Shown piece by piece: positions 24,630-33,224 of a stretch of 64,000 nucleotides of DNA. The position numbers and the translations under genes were made by a program. The notes below the pieces were generated by a model. That model was not told the origin of the DNA, ran no database searches, and saw only the letters and a program-made list of their open reading frames with translations. The DNA comes from Methylobacterium sp. E-066 (GTDB lineage Bacteria > Pseudomonadota > Alphaproteobacteria > Rhizobiales > Beijerinckiaceae). Each line of letters begins with the position of its first letter. Positions within the stretch are counted from its first letter, which is position 1. Location of the stretch: assembly GCF_022829635.1 (NCBI RefSeq), contig NZ_JAKSYO010000215.1, positions 1 through 64,000 of the forward strand. Direction: 5' to 3'.

Positions 24630-25343
24630 TTATGGATCGGATGCCGCGAGTGCGGCCCCGAGTGCGAACCGTGCCATGCCAAGCGCCTCGCCCGGAGCGA
24701 CGCCACGGGTCGCGTAGTAAAGATCGCGACCGAGAGCCAGTACGTTTGGATGTCCCGCGGTCGCACGTTCCACGGTCTCGATGGCCCGGGGTAGTACCTC
24801 CGTCGCGGGCAACACGGCATTCACTAGGCTGCGCGTGCGTGCCTCTTCAGCACTCATCAATCTCGCTTCGTAAGCGATCTCGAACAGAACCGCTTTGGGC
24901 AAGGCGTCGCGCGCAATGGCGAGCGCCAGAAAAGGAAAAAGGCCGTGCGCCACTTCCGGCAGGCCGAGCGTCGCGTCGCGCGTGGCGAAGACCATGTCGC
25001 ACGCTAAGGCCAGCGCAAACCCGCCCGCATGCGCATGGCCGTTGATCGCAGCGACCAGCGGTTTTCCGAGACCGGCCATCGTGCCGAAGAGATCGATATG
25101 GGCTCGCCCGAACTCCATCCGGCCGGCGGAGGTCGGCCCAGCGCCTCGGTAGTCGCCTCCCAGGCAGAAAACGGAGCCGCTCCCCGTCAGGACGCATCCG
25201 CTGATCGCTTTGTCGCTGCGAGCGGCGTTTAGGGCGGCGGTCAACTCGTCCGCCATATCCTGCGTGATCCTGTTCCCGGCGTCAGGTCGACTCAGCGTCA
25301 GGATCGCGACCCGACCACGCGTCTCGACTTCGATCTGTCGCAT
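24630..25343 (-). CDS. Enoyl-CoA hydratase/isomerase family protein
   Basis: 237 residues from an ATG at 25343 (MRQIEVETRGRVAILTLSRP); an open frame extends 16 codons upstream. Crotonase motifs are present: CLGGDYRGAG (first oxyanion-hole region), GHAHAGGFALALACDMVFA (second), and LGLPEVAHGLFP. The glutamate usually found in the GGCE position is replaced (GGFA), while the PE glutamate remains, so simple hydratase activity is uncertain; isomerase, hydrolase or decarboxylase roles are possible. It lies between the TRAP receptor and the PEP-mutase-like gene and probably acts on the imported compound. Confidence 0.85.
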   Translation of the reverse strand: MRQIEVETRGRVAILTLSRPDAGNRITQDMADELTAALNAARSDKAISGCVLTGSGSVFCLGGDYRGAGPTSAGRMEFGRAHIDLFGTMAGLGKPLVAAINGHAHAGGFALALACDMVFATRDATLGLPEVAHGLFPFLALAIARDALPKAVLFEIAYEARLMSAEEARTRSLVNAVLPATEVLPRAIETVERATAGHPNVLALGRDLYYATRGVAPGEALGMARFALGAALAASDP

Positions 25344-25413
25344 CGCTGCTGCGCCCTCCGTTCGACGGAAGTTCCCGCCGGTCCGAGTCATACCCCTGCT
25401 GAAACCCCTCGCG

Positions 25414-26307
25414 TCAGGAGGCGTAGCGCCGCTCCTGCGCGATGAGATCAGACATGCCGACGAACTCGTTGAACTCGTCGAAAGGTGTCATCAGGTCCGC
25501 CACCGCGTTCGTCGAGCATCCCTCCTCCATGAACCGCTTCATCATGGTTTTGACGGCTTTATGCATGGCGAACATCGGCTCGATCGGGCAGAGCGCGTAG
25601 TCGAACCCGCAATCTTCGACCTCTTTTAGCGATAAATAAGGGCTTTTGCCAGATCTAGCCATATTGAATAGGAGCGGCTTGCCGAGCGGCCGCAGGCGGC
25701 GACTAATCTCGCGCATCTGTTCCACGCTCTCCATCGCATCGCAATACAGTCCGTCGGCACCGACCTCAGCGTAGCTGATGAGGCGGGCGATCGCGTCATC
25801 GAAGCCGGTCACGGCGAGCGAATCCGTGCGCGCGACGATGAAGAAATCCGGATCGCTCCGAGCCTCCAGCATGGCGCGCAGCTTCTGCTGCATCTCCTCG
25901 GCGCTGACGAGCTGCTTGCCCGAGAAGTGCCCGCACTTCTTGGGGACCGCTTGATCCTCCAGATGCAGCACCGAAGCGCCCGCCTCTTCCCACAGTTTGA
26001 TCGTGCGCTGTGCGTCGAGCACGCCGCCATACCCCGTATCCGCATCCGCGAAGACAGGGACGCTGGTAACCCTGCAGATGCGGCGAATATGCTCGAACAT
26101 CTCGGTCTGCGTCAGCAGACCCATATCGGGAGCGCCTGCGACGATGGCGGAGGCCGCGAAGCCGCTCACGTAGATCGCGGGCGCGCCGACCTGCTCGGCC
26201 AGCTTGGCCGTGACGGCGTCGTGCGCGCCCATGCAAACGAACGGCGGCGACTTGAGAAGTTCACGGAAGCGGGATGAGCGGGACAAAGCGGGGCCTCTGA
26301 GTTGCAT
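25414..26307 (-). CDS. Isocitrate lyase/PEP mutase superfamily protein (methylisocitrate or dimethylmalate lyase-like)
   Basis: 297 residues, a cytoplasmic TIM barrel. Metal-site motif DADTGYGG at residues 88-95, HLEDQ near 115-119 and the lyase signature KKCGH at 123-127 with catalytic Cys125 are all present. The KKCGH cysteine indicates a C-C lyase such as methylisocitrate lyase or 2,3-dimethylmalate lyase rather than PEP mutase. It would split a branched hydroxy-dicarboxylate to pyruvate or glyoxylate plus a second acid. It heads the minus-strand unit ending with TRAP genes and is divergent from the LacI regulator, with a strong candidate operator between. Confidence 0.88.
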   Translation of the reverse strand: MQLRGPALSRSSRFRELLKSPPFVCMGAHDAVTAKLAEQVGAPAIYVSGFAASAIVAGAPDMGLLTQTEMFEHIRRICRVTSVPVFADADTGYGGVLDAQRTIKLWEEAGASVLHLEDQAVPKKCGHFSGKQLVSAEEMQQKLRAMLEARSDPDFFIVARTDSLAVTGFDDAIARLISYAEVGADGLYCDAMESVEQMREISRRLRPLGKPLLFNMARSGKSPYLSLKEVEDCGFDYALCPIEPMFAMHKAVKTMMKRFMEEGCSTNAVADLMTPFDEFNEFVGMSDLIAQERRYAS

Positions 26308-26364
26308 CGGGCTGGAGGTTCGAAGCGAGCTTGAGCAGGGTCAGATCTCCGCCTCGAACTAGCG

Positions 26365-26380
26365 ATGTTAGCGCAAACAT
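26365..26380. promoter_or_regulatory. LacI/GntR-type operator palindrome
   Basis: ATGTTAGCGCAAACAT is a 16-bp palindrome with a central CG and one mismatched pair (ATGTTAGC against ATGTTTGC). This form closely matches LacI-family operators of the GntR subgroup (ATGTTACC-GGTAACAT). It lies 58 bp upstream of the PEP-mutase-like start and about 90 bp upstream of the LacI regulator start, in their shared promoter region. Confidence 0.7.
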
Positions 26381-26472
26381 AGGCGCGATTGCGGCGTTAC
26401 GCAATCCATGCGGACGGGCTATGCGGCAGAGTGCGGGATCAACTAAGTTACAGACACGGCTGGGCGACTGAG

Positions 26473-27519
26473 ATGGCAGACCTAACAGCGAGACCTCGCC
26501 GGAAGCAGAATCCCAAACAGGGGAAGCCTGAGCCTCGCATGGAGGATGTAGCCGCCCTGGCTGCCGTTTCAGCGATGACGGTCTCGCGTGCACTGCGCGA
26601 TCCGACTTCCGTGAATACCGAGACCAGACACCGTATAGAGGCGGCAATTGATGCCACCGGATACGTTCCAAACCGGATCGCCGGCAGCCTCGCTTCGCGC
26701 AGGACGAACGTCGTCGGCCTGATCGTGCCGAGCCTTCGCAACTCGCTCTTCGCGGAGACGATTCAAGGCGTATCGGATGCTCTCGGCGCACATCACCCTT
26801 TGATGATCGCAGATAGCGGCTACGCGTTGGCCGGTGAGGAGGCCGCTATTCGGGCCTTCTTGGCCCAGCGCATCTGCGGGATCGTGCTGCACAACACGCA
26901 GCATACGGCGCGCAGTCGCACGATGCTCGACGATGCAGGTATCCCCTGCGTCGAGACGGGGAACCTGACCGAGAAACCTCTCGACATGACAGTCGGTTTC
27001 TCGAATTACGATGCAGCCTGCGCGATGACGGAGTACCTGATCGCCCGCGGGTACAGGAACATCGGATTCGTCAGCCTACCCATTCGCGACAATGATCGCG
27101 CTGCCGAGAGGCGGGCGGGATTTCTAGCCGCCCATCAACGACGTGGGTTGAACTCCGCTCCCGAGTTGCTGCTCGAAAGCCCGCCCGGACTGCGGAGCGG
27201 TGGGCGCGCACTCGCGACTTTGATTGAGCGCGTACCGGCCGTCGATGCGATCTTCCTTTCCGGCGATGTGCTGGCGACCGGAGCTTTGCTTGAAGCGAAC
27301 CGCCGCGGCTTGGATGTCCCAAACAGGATCGCGATCGTCGGCTCGGATGACAACGAACTCCAGGAGGCCGTCTCCCCACCGCTGACAACGCTGCGCTTTC
27401 CTCGCTATCAGATCGGGCATCAGGCAGCGGAGATGCTGATGAAGCGATTGCGCAATCCCTCCCGCGACATCCGCAGGCTTGACCTCGGTTATGAGCTCAT
27501 CGAGCGGGCAAGTGCTTAA
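26473..27519 (+). CDS. LacI-family transcriptional regulator
   Basis: 348 residues from ATG 26473 (MADLTARPRRKQ). The N-terminal HTH reads MEDVAALAAVSAMTVSRALRDPTSVNTETRHRIEAAIDATGYVPNRIAGSLASRRT with the hinge helix, followed by a periplasmic-binding-protein-like effector domain (VGLIVPSLRNSLFAETIQGV; VGSDDNELQEAVSPPLTTLRFPRYQIG). It is closest in style to GntR/IdnR-type LacI regulators that respond to sugar acids. Divergent from the PEP-mutase/ECH/TRAP unit, with an operator at 26365-26380, so it probably represses that unit until the substrate is present. Confidence 0.92.
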   Translation: MADLTARPRRKQNPKQGKPEPRMEDVAALAAVSAMTVSRALRDPTSVNTETRHRIEAAIDATGYVPNRIAGSLASRRTNVVGLIVPSLRNSLFAETIQGVSDALGAHHPLMIADSGYALAGEEAAIRAFLAQRICGIVLHNTQHTARSRTMLDDAGIPCVETGNLTEKPLDMTVGFSNYDAACAMTEYLIARGYRNIGFVSLPIRDNDRAAERRAGFLAAHQRRGLNSAPELLLESPPGLRSGGRALATLIERVPAVDAIFLSGDVLATGALLEANRRGLDVPNRIAIVGSDDNELQEAVSPPLTTLRFPRYQIGHQAAEMLMKRLRNPSRDIRRLDLGYELIERASA

Positions 27520-27619
27520 CAGCGAAACAAACGCGGCAACAACAATGACATTGGTTGGCCGAAAGCCGACCGGCAACTTACAGCTCGAATGGCTGAGAAG
27601 TAGCCGCTCGGTCGCAAAT

Positions 27620-28924
27620 CTATGCCGACACGATGTCTGACGCTTGTTCCTGATGAACGGTTCTTGCCGTCTGCCCGCTGCCCTGCTCATGCAGATCAGT
27701 GCCGGCGGTCTCAGGCAGAAGCAGCGCCGCGCAGAAGGCGACCCCGTAGGCGCAGAGGGCGCAGGCTCCCATCGCCGTCCCGAGCGGCAGGCTTGCGGCT
27801 AGGATGCCCACCGTGGCGGGCACGACCGAGCCGAAGCCGCGACCGCCACCAAGGCAGAAGCCCTGGCCGCTCGCCCGGATCGAGGTCGGGAACAGCTCCG
27901 CGAAGGTCGGCAGCATGCCCGAGGCCAGAGCCCCCTGGAACGCGCCTAGGAAGAAGCTCAGGACGATGGTCGTGCTGAGGCCGATCGGCGCGAGCAGGAG
28001 AATCGCGACGTTGCCGGACTGCAGTACGAGGAAGGTCATGAAGGCGGGGCGGCGGCCGATCCGGTCCGAAAGCCATCCGAAGAGAAGCGGCCCGACGAGG
28101 GAGCCGAGGATGTTCATCGCGAGATAGCCGATGCTCGACTTGATCGAGAGGCCGAGCGCCGTGCGCAGGTAGGTCGGCAGCCACGTGATCATCACGTAGG
28201 CGCCGCCGAAGATGCCGGTCGACATAACCGCGGCCGCGGCCGTGCGGCGCAGGTGCCGGCCGGTGAAGATCGTCCAGAACGGCGGCGGCACGGCGCCGTC
28301 GCGCTGCGCCGCTCGCGTCTCGGCGTAGATGCCGGATTCAGGCACCAGCCGGCGGATGAAGAACACGAGTCCTGCCGGGATGATGCCGATGGCGAAGAAG
28401 ACGCGCCAGCCCATCTCCTCGGAGAACAGGGACGCGATGACCGGCAGCATGCTGACCGAGATCGCGTAGCCGACCGCGTAGCTGCTCTGGACGGAAGCCG
28501 CGACGCGCCCACGCAGGGCCGGCCGGATCACCTCACTGATCAGGACGCCGCCGACCGCGGCCTCGCCGCCGTAGCCGAGGCCTTGGAGGAAGCGGACGAG
28601 GGCCAGGGACCAGAAGTCGCTCATGAACGCCGCCAGGCAGGTGAAACCCGCGACCATTAGGATGGTGAGCTGCAGGATCCTGACCCGTCCGATCCGGTCG
28701 GCCAGGATGCCGGCGGCCCAGCCGCCGACCGCGGCCCCGGCGAGGGAGGCCGTGGCGAGGTATCCAGCCTCGGCCTGCGTCAGGCCGAGCGTCGCGATCA
28801 GTGCCGGGATGACGAGAGCGTAGATCGTCGTGTCCATGGCATCGAGGCCGAACCCCGCGAAGCAGGCCCAGTAGGTTCGGCGCTCGGTCTGATCGAGCGT
28901 GTGGTACCAGCCGAGCTTCATCAT
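27620..28924 (-). CDS. MFS transporter, aromatic-acid or dicarboxylate type
   Basis: 434 residues from the ATG pair at 28924, with a GGAGGAG site. About 12 membrane helices. The loop motif GGWAAGILADRIGRVR and the first helix FAGFGLDAMDTTIYALVIPAL, carrying an Asp pair, resemble the aromatic acid:H+ symporter group that includes PcaK and gallate carriers. It lies directly downstream of galC on the same strand, so import of gallate, protocatechuate or a related acid is likely, but sugar and dicarboxylate carriers share these motifs. Confidence 0.85.
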   Translation of the reverse strand: MMKLGWYHTLDQTERRTYWACFAGFGLDAMDTTIYALVIPALIATLGLTQAEAGYLATASLAGAAVGGWAAGILADRIGRVRILQLTILMVAGFTCLAAFMSDFWSLALVRFLQGLGYGGEAAVGGVLISEVIRPALRGRVAASVQSSYAVGYAISVSMLPVIASLFSEEMGWRVFFAIGIIPAGLVFFIRRLVPESGIYAETRAAQRDGAVPPPFWTIFTGRHLRRTAAAAVMSTGIFGGAYVMITWLPTYLRTALGLSIKSSIGYLAMNILGSLVGPLLFGWLSDRIGRRPAFMTFLVLQSGNVAILLLAPIGLSTTIVLSFFLGAFQGALASGMLPTFAELFPTSIRASGQGFCLGGGRGFGSVVPATVGILAASLPLGTAMGACALCAYGVAFCAALLLPETAGTDLHEQGSGQTARTVHQEQASDIVSA

Positions 28925-29045
28925 GGCGCGTCTCCTCCAGCCATACGGGATCGTGCGCCGCCCGGGCTGCCGGCCGGGCGCAGGCACGGTTCAGCCGGTG
29001 CCGTCTCTTCGCGAACGATCTGCCGGCGCCTGTCTCTCGTGTTCG

Positions 29046-29735
29046 TCAGTCCAGCGGGTCGTCGCGGTACTCGAGGCCGGCGGCGGCCAGCGCGTCGCGC
29101 ATCCCGTAGAGGTCGAGGCCGAGCTCGCCGGCCGCGAGCCGGGCGCGCTTGGCAACTTCGTTGGCGGCCCGCGCGTCCGCCTGCGCGGCGACGGCCTCGG
29201 CGTCGGCATGGGGCACGACCACGACGCCGTCATCGTCCGCCACGATCGCGTCCCCCGGCCGGACCAGGGCGCCGGCGCAGACCACGGGGACGTTGACGCT
29301 GCCCAGCGTCGCCTTGACCGTGCCCTTGGCGGAGATCGCCCGCGACCAGACCGGGAAGCCCATCTCCTTGAGCGTGCGCACGTCGCGGCAGCCCGCGTCG
29401 ATCACCAGGCCGACGCCGCCGCGTGCCTTCAGCGAGGTGGCCAGCAGGTCGCCGAACATGCCGTCGGTGTTGTCGGTCGTGCAGGCGACTACCAGGACGT
29501 CGCCGGGGCGGCACTGCTCGATGGCCACGTGCAGCATCCAGTTGTCGCCGGGCTGCGCCAGCACGGTCACGGCGCTGCCGGCGATCGCGGCGCCCTCCCA
29601 GATCGGGCGCATGTAGGTCTTCAGGAGGCCGGTACGCCCCTGCGCCTCGTGGACCGTGGAGACGCCGTGCCGGGCGAGCGTCGCGGCGACGGCCGGCGCG
29701 ACGCGGGGGATGTTGCGGACGACGACGGTCCTCAT
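29046..29735 (-). CDS. galC: 4-carboxy-4-hydroxy-2-oxoadipate aldolase / oxaloacetate decarboxylase
   Basis: 229 residues of the RraA-like aldolase family. Signature stretches: GVSTVHEAQGRTGLLKTYMRPIW, GDNWMLHVAIEQCRPGDVLVV, the metal/catalytic region LVIDAGCRDVRTLKEMGFPVWSRAIS, and GSVNVPVVCAGALVRPGDAIVADDDGVVVVP. This enzyme (GalC or LigK) splits 4-carboxy-4-hydroxy-2-oxoadipate into pyruvate and oxaloacetate with a divalent metal, at the end of the gallate and protocatechuate 4,5-cleavage routes. Its start overlaps the galB stop as ATGA. Either gene name applies; galC chosen because of the galB partner. Confidence 0.88.
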   Translation of the reverse strand: MRTVVVRNIPRVAPAVAATLARHGVSTVHEAQGRTGLLKTYMRPIWEGAAIAGSAVTVLAQPGDNWMLHVAIEQCRPGDVLVVACTTDNTDGMFGDLLATSLKARGGVGLVIDAGCRDVRTLKEMGFPVWSRAISAKGTVKATLGSVNVPVVCAGALVRPGDAIVADDDGVVVVPHADAEAVAAQADARAANEVAKRARLAAGELGLDLYGMRDALAAAGLEYRDDPLD

Positions 29736-30457
29736 GCCAGTTCCTCCAGCGTCATCGGGAAGAGGCGCTGATAGGCCTCCCCGTAGGTCATCGCGGTTCC
29801 GGAGTTGCGGCCGCCTTGGACGCCGCGGTTGAGCGCCACGCGGGTGTAGTATTCCCAGAGGTGCTTCTGGGCGGCGAGCACCTGGAACGCGCGGAACTTG
29901 GTCTCCCACACGGCATCGATGTTCAGGATGACCTGGGGCTTGAAGTTGCACTGCTCCGGCTGGTGCGGCTCGAACAGGAACACGGGCGGCGCGGCGTAGC
30001 TGCGGTCCGGGTCCGGCTTGTGCCCGGCGGCCTGGGCGATCACCCGGGCCTCCTGCGCCACGTGGGCGGCGACCGGATGGTCGAAATTGTAGGGGTCTTC
30101 GAGGGCGTGGGTCAGCACGAAGGCCGGACGCTCCTCCCGGTAGACGTCGACGAGCCGGTCGAGGACGGCCTCGCCGACGCGCAGGGGATAGTCGCCGACG
30201 TCGAGGAACTCGATTTCGGCGCCGAGAATGCCGGCCGCCTCCTCGGCCTCGGCGCGGCGCTGGGCCTTCACGTCCTCGATCCGCACGCCCGCCTTCTTCC
30301 AAGCCCATTGGCTCTCGCCGCGCTCGCCGAACGACAGGCAGACGATCTTCATCCGGTAGTCCTTGCGTGCGTGCAGGGCGATGGCGCCGCCGGCGCGCCA
30401 GACGAAGTCGCCCGGATGGGCTGTCACCACGAGGCCCGATCGCGCTGCGGCCGCCAT
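29732..30457 (-). CDS. galB: 4-oxalomesaconate hydratase (PIG-L family)
   Basis: 241 residues. The PIG-L fold begins VVTAHPGDFVWRAGGAIALHARKDY, in which the family's AHPDDE metal site is AHPGDF as in GalB. The GalB-type features VCLSFGERGESQWAWKK, FLDVGDYPLRVGEAVLDRLVDVYREERPAFVLTHALEDPYNFDHPVAAHVAQEARVIAQ and FEPHQPEQCNFKPQV are all there. GalB hydrates 4-oxalomesaconate to 4-carboxy-4-hydroxy-2-oxoadipate, the substrate of the next gene product, galC. The dioxygenase and the PrpF-type tautomerase GalD of the pathway are not in the window. Confidence 0.88.
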   Translation of the reverse strand: MAAAARSGLVVTAHPGDFVWRAGGAIALHARKDYRMKIVCLSFGERGESQWAWKKAGVRIEDVKAQRRAEAEEAAGILGAEIEFLDVGDYPLRVGEAVLDRLVDVYREERPAFVLTHALEDPYNFDHPVAAHVAQEARVIAQAAGHKPDPDRSYAAPPVFLFEPHQPEQCNFKPQVILNIDAVWETKFRAFQVLAAQKHLWEYYTRVALNRGVQGGRNSGTAMTYGEAYQRLFPMTLEELA

Positions 30458-30638
30458 ATCTCATCTCTCCCGGAGCGTGCGTCGCCTCTCGCGCGCACTA
30501 TTGTGCATGCAGAGCTATCGCCGTCCGGGCCAGCAAACAAATGAATAGATTGAGGCTATTGATGCGGGCTATCGAATAATTCAGGTGAACCGCCTATCCC
30601 GGCGCAATGCTTTCCAACGCGCTCTGCCGGGGGCGCGG

Positions 30639-31538
30639 TCAGAGCGCGTTGAAGTACGCCTGGATCATCCGGGACAAGCTCTCCGCCACCGGTGATAGGG
30701 TGTGGTTGCGGCGCGTCACGATGCCGATCGTCCGCGCGATGCTCGGACCCCGGAGCGGCACGGCGACGATCTTTGCCTCGTCGGCGGCCTGAAAGGCCAG
30801 CCGCGGCACGACGGTCACGCCCAGGCCCCCGCGGACCATGCCGATGGCGGTGGCGACGCGGTGCACCTCGTAGGTCCAGGTCACGTCGGCGTAGCGTCCG
30901 CCCAGGCCCGCCGCGATGAGCAGGTTGTTGCCGGTCTGCTCCCCGATCTTGATGAGGACCTCCCGGTCCAGCTCGGACCACGTCACCACCTTCGCGTCGG
31001 CGAGCGTGTGATCGGCCCGGCACACCAGCACGAAGGCTTCCTGGTGGATCGGGGTGATGTCCAGGTCGTAGTGCTGGGCCGACATGATGGTGATGCCGAA
31101 TTCGGCCTCGCCCGCCCGCACGCGCTCGATGATCGCGGTGGCCGACTGATCGAGGACGCGCACCAGCACGCCCGGGTGAGCGGCGCTGAACCCCTTCAGG
31201 ATGACGGGCAGGTGGTGACCGGCGATCGTCGGCAGGCAGCCGAACCGGACGACGTCCTGGCTCTCGCGGCCCTGCCGCCGCAGCGTCCCGAAGATTTGAG
31301 AGAGCTCGTCGACGATGCGCTGCGCGCTCGGCAGAAGCTCGACGCCGGCCGGCGTCAGCGTCACCTGCCGCGTCGTCCGGGCGACCAGCCTGACGCCGAG
31401 TTCGTCCTCCAGCTTCTTCAGGCGGTGGCTCAGGGCCGCCTGCGAGAGGCTGAGGCTCGCCGCGGCCCGGTTGAAGCTGCCCCAGTTGGCGATGCTGAGG
31501 AAGGCCTGAAGGCCCAGGAAGTCGATACGCTCCATCAC
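30639..31538 (-). CDS. LysR-family transcriptional regulator
   Basis: 299 residues. N-terminal HTH: LQAFLSIANWGSFNRAAASLSLSQAALSHRLKKLEDELGVRLVARTTRQVTLTPAG. The effector domain follows (RFGCLPTIAGHHLPVILKGFSAAHPGVLVRVLD). Same strand as galB, separated by 181 bp that may hold a promoter. GalR-type LysR regulators control gallate genes in other bacteria, so control of galBC and the carrier is plausible. The start is GTG 31538 or ATG 31535. Confidence 0.9.
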   Translation of the reverse strand: MMERIDFLGLQAFLSIANWGSFNRAAASLSLSQAALSHRLKKLEDELGVRLVARTTRQVTLTPAGVELLPSAQRIVDELSQIFGTLRRQGRESQDVVRFGCLPTIAGHHLPVILKGFSAAHPGVLVRVLDQSATAIIERVRAGEAEFGITIMSAQHYDLDITPIHQEAFVLVCRADHTLADAKVVTWSELDREVLIKIGEQTGNNLLIAAGLGGRYADVTWTYEVHRVATAIGMVRGGLGVTVVPRLAFQAADEAKIVAVPLRGPSIARTIGIVTRRNHTLSPVAESLSRMIQAYFNAL

Positions 31539-31643
31539 CCCTCGCCGTCGACACGCACCGCCAGCTTTCGCACGGACGGAGAGGCGGCCGCTACGGATCG
31601 GCCGTGACCGGCCGCGGGACGAAGTCGCTGATGCGGGCGAGGC

Positions 31644-33152
31644 TCAGGCGAAGAGGCCCATGAGGACCGGGCGCATGTCGGGGACCGTCTCCAGGTTCCG
31701 GACGGCCGACACGATCCGCCCGGCCCGGTCGCGCGGCAGCCCGGCGAAGTCGGCGCAGCCCTCGAACTTGGCCACGGTGTCGTCGAAGCTCATCGGCTTC
31801 TCCGGACTGCCGCGCGCGAAGTCGCCCTGACCCGAGAAGGTCCGTCCGTCCATCAACCGCACATCGACGTAGCTGCGCATCTTGTCCGCGCCGGCCGCGT
31901 CCGCGTCCGGGTTGTTGTAGAAATCGACCCGGGCGACCATGGCCTGCAGCTCCGGCCGATTGACTACGTCGTCCTGGAACTGGCCGAGCCCCGCCCTGCC
32001 GAGCACCAGCAGCACGGCCATGCAGTATTCCATGCTGAACTTGGCCTGCAGGCCCGTCCTGGACCGGTGGTGGATCAGCGTGTTGAGCATCTGCCGATTG
32101 GTGCCGACCCGGACCTGAGCCACGTCCTGCGCCCGGATGCCGTGCTGCGCGATGAGCCCCGCCATCACGTCCATGGCGGGGTGCGTGAGCGAGCCCGAGG
32201 GATAGGGCTTGATCGACACGCCGGGCGAGAGCAGCGACCACGGCCGGCCCAGGCGGCCGACGATCGCCCCGGGATCCCAGCCGCCCCCGAAGGAGGCGAA
32301 GAAGCCGCGCTTGGCCTCGAGGATGTCCTCGGCCGCCGTCCAGCCCAGGGCCGCGAGGTCGGCCGCCACGATGCCCACCTCGGCGCCGTGGCCGGCCTGG
32401 AACGGCTTGGTCATCGTGCCGAAATTCTCCCGCAGACCGCCGGCCTGAGCGCCGGCCACCCCAAAGGCGTTGCGCAGCTGCTTCGCGTCGAGGCCGCGCA
32501 GTTTCCCCGCGGCCGCCGCCGAGCCGAACACCCCGCACATGCTGGTGGAGTGGAAGCCGCCCTCGTAGGAGCGCGGCGCGATCGCCTCGGCGAGCTTCGT
32601 GGCGACCTCGATGCCCAGATGATAGGCCAGCATGAAGTCGCAGCCGGACTTGTTCAGGGCTTCCGCCAGCGCCAGGGCGGGCGGCAGGGTCGGCACCGTG
32701 GGATGGGTGAGCAGGCCGTAGACGCGGTCCTTCGCGACGGCGAGCTGCGTGTCGTCGAAATCGTCGGCGTGGATGGCGACGCCGTTGGCGAAGGCGGCGA
32801 AGCGGGGGGCGGCGCGCAGGTCCGTGCCGAGCACGGTGGACGGGCCGTTCAGGACGCCGAGCTCGGCGAGGTAGCGGCGCACGATCGGGCCGGTCTCGGC
32901 CTTCTGGCCGGCGATGGCGAGGCCGAGCGCGTCGAGGATGTGCTGCTTGCCGAGCGCGATCAGCTCCGGCGGCAGGTCCTCGTAGCGGGTCGACGTCACG
33001 AAGGCGGCCGTTTCCGTGGTCACTCCGATGGTGCCGGCCGGCCCGGCGGGCGGCTCGGCGGCGCGGGACCCGCGGGGCGCGCCAGGCAGGAGGCTCATCC
33101 CGGCGCCGAGCGCCGCCAGACCGGACAGGAATCGCTTGCGGCTCAACGTCAT
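31644..33152 (-). CDS. MmgE/PrpD family protein with Tat-like leader
   Basis: 502 residues. The N-terminus SRKRFLSGLAALGAGMSLLPGAPRGSRA has the form of a Tat leader with RK in place of RR, so export is likely but less sure than for its neighbour. The MmgE/PrpD body shows KQHILDALGLAIAG, the acidic motif HADDFDDT, and KPFQAGHGAEVGIVAADLAALGW. It belongs to a different subgroup from the 33225 protein and is closer to the cytoplasmic one at 40161 in its KP(F/L)xAGHxAE motif. Likely a dehydratase, decarboxylase or epimerase for a carboxylate; substrate unknown. It follows the 33225 gene by 73 bp in the same unit. Confidence 0.83.
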   Translation of the reverse strand: MTLSRKRFLSGLAALGAGMSLLPGAPRGSRAAEPPAGPAGTIGVTTETAAFVTSTRYEDLPPELIALGKQHILDALGLAIAGQKAETGPIVRRYLAELGVLNGPSTVLGTDLRAAPRFAAFANGVAIHADDFDDTQLAVAKDRVYGLLTHPTVPTLPPALALAEALNKSGCDFMLAYHLGIEVATKLAEAIAPRSYEGGFHSTSMCGVFGSAAAAGKLRGLDAKQLRNAFGVAGAQAGGLRENFGTMTKPFQAGHGAEVGIVAADLAALGWTAAEDILEAKRGFFASFGGGWDPGAIVGRLGRPWSLLSPGVSIKPYPSGSLTHPAMDVMAGLIAQHGIRAQDVAQVRVGTNRQMLNTLIHHRSRTGLQAKFSMEYCMAVLLVLGRAGLGQFQDDVVNRPELQAMVARVDFYNNPDADAAGADKMRSYVDVRLMDGRTFSGQGDFARGSPEKPMSFDDTVAKFEGCADFAGLPRDRAGRIVSAVRNLETVPDMRPVLMGLFA

Positions 33153-33224
33153 CGTCGGATGCTCCTGGTTCGGGTCTCGTCGCGTGGCGCGGGACGCACC
33201 GTCCCCGACGCGCCCCGGGTTCGC

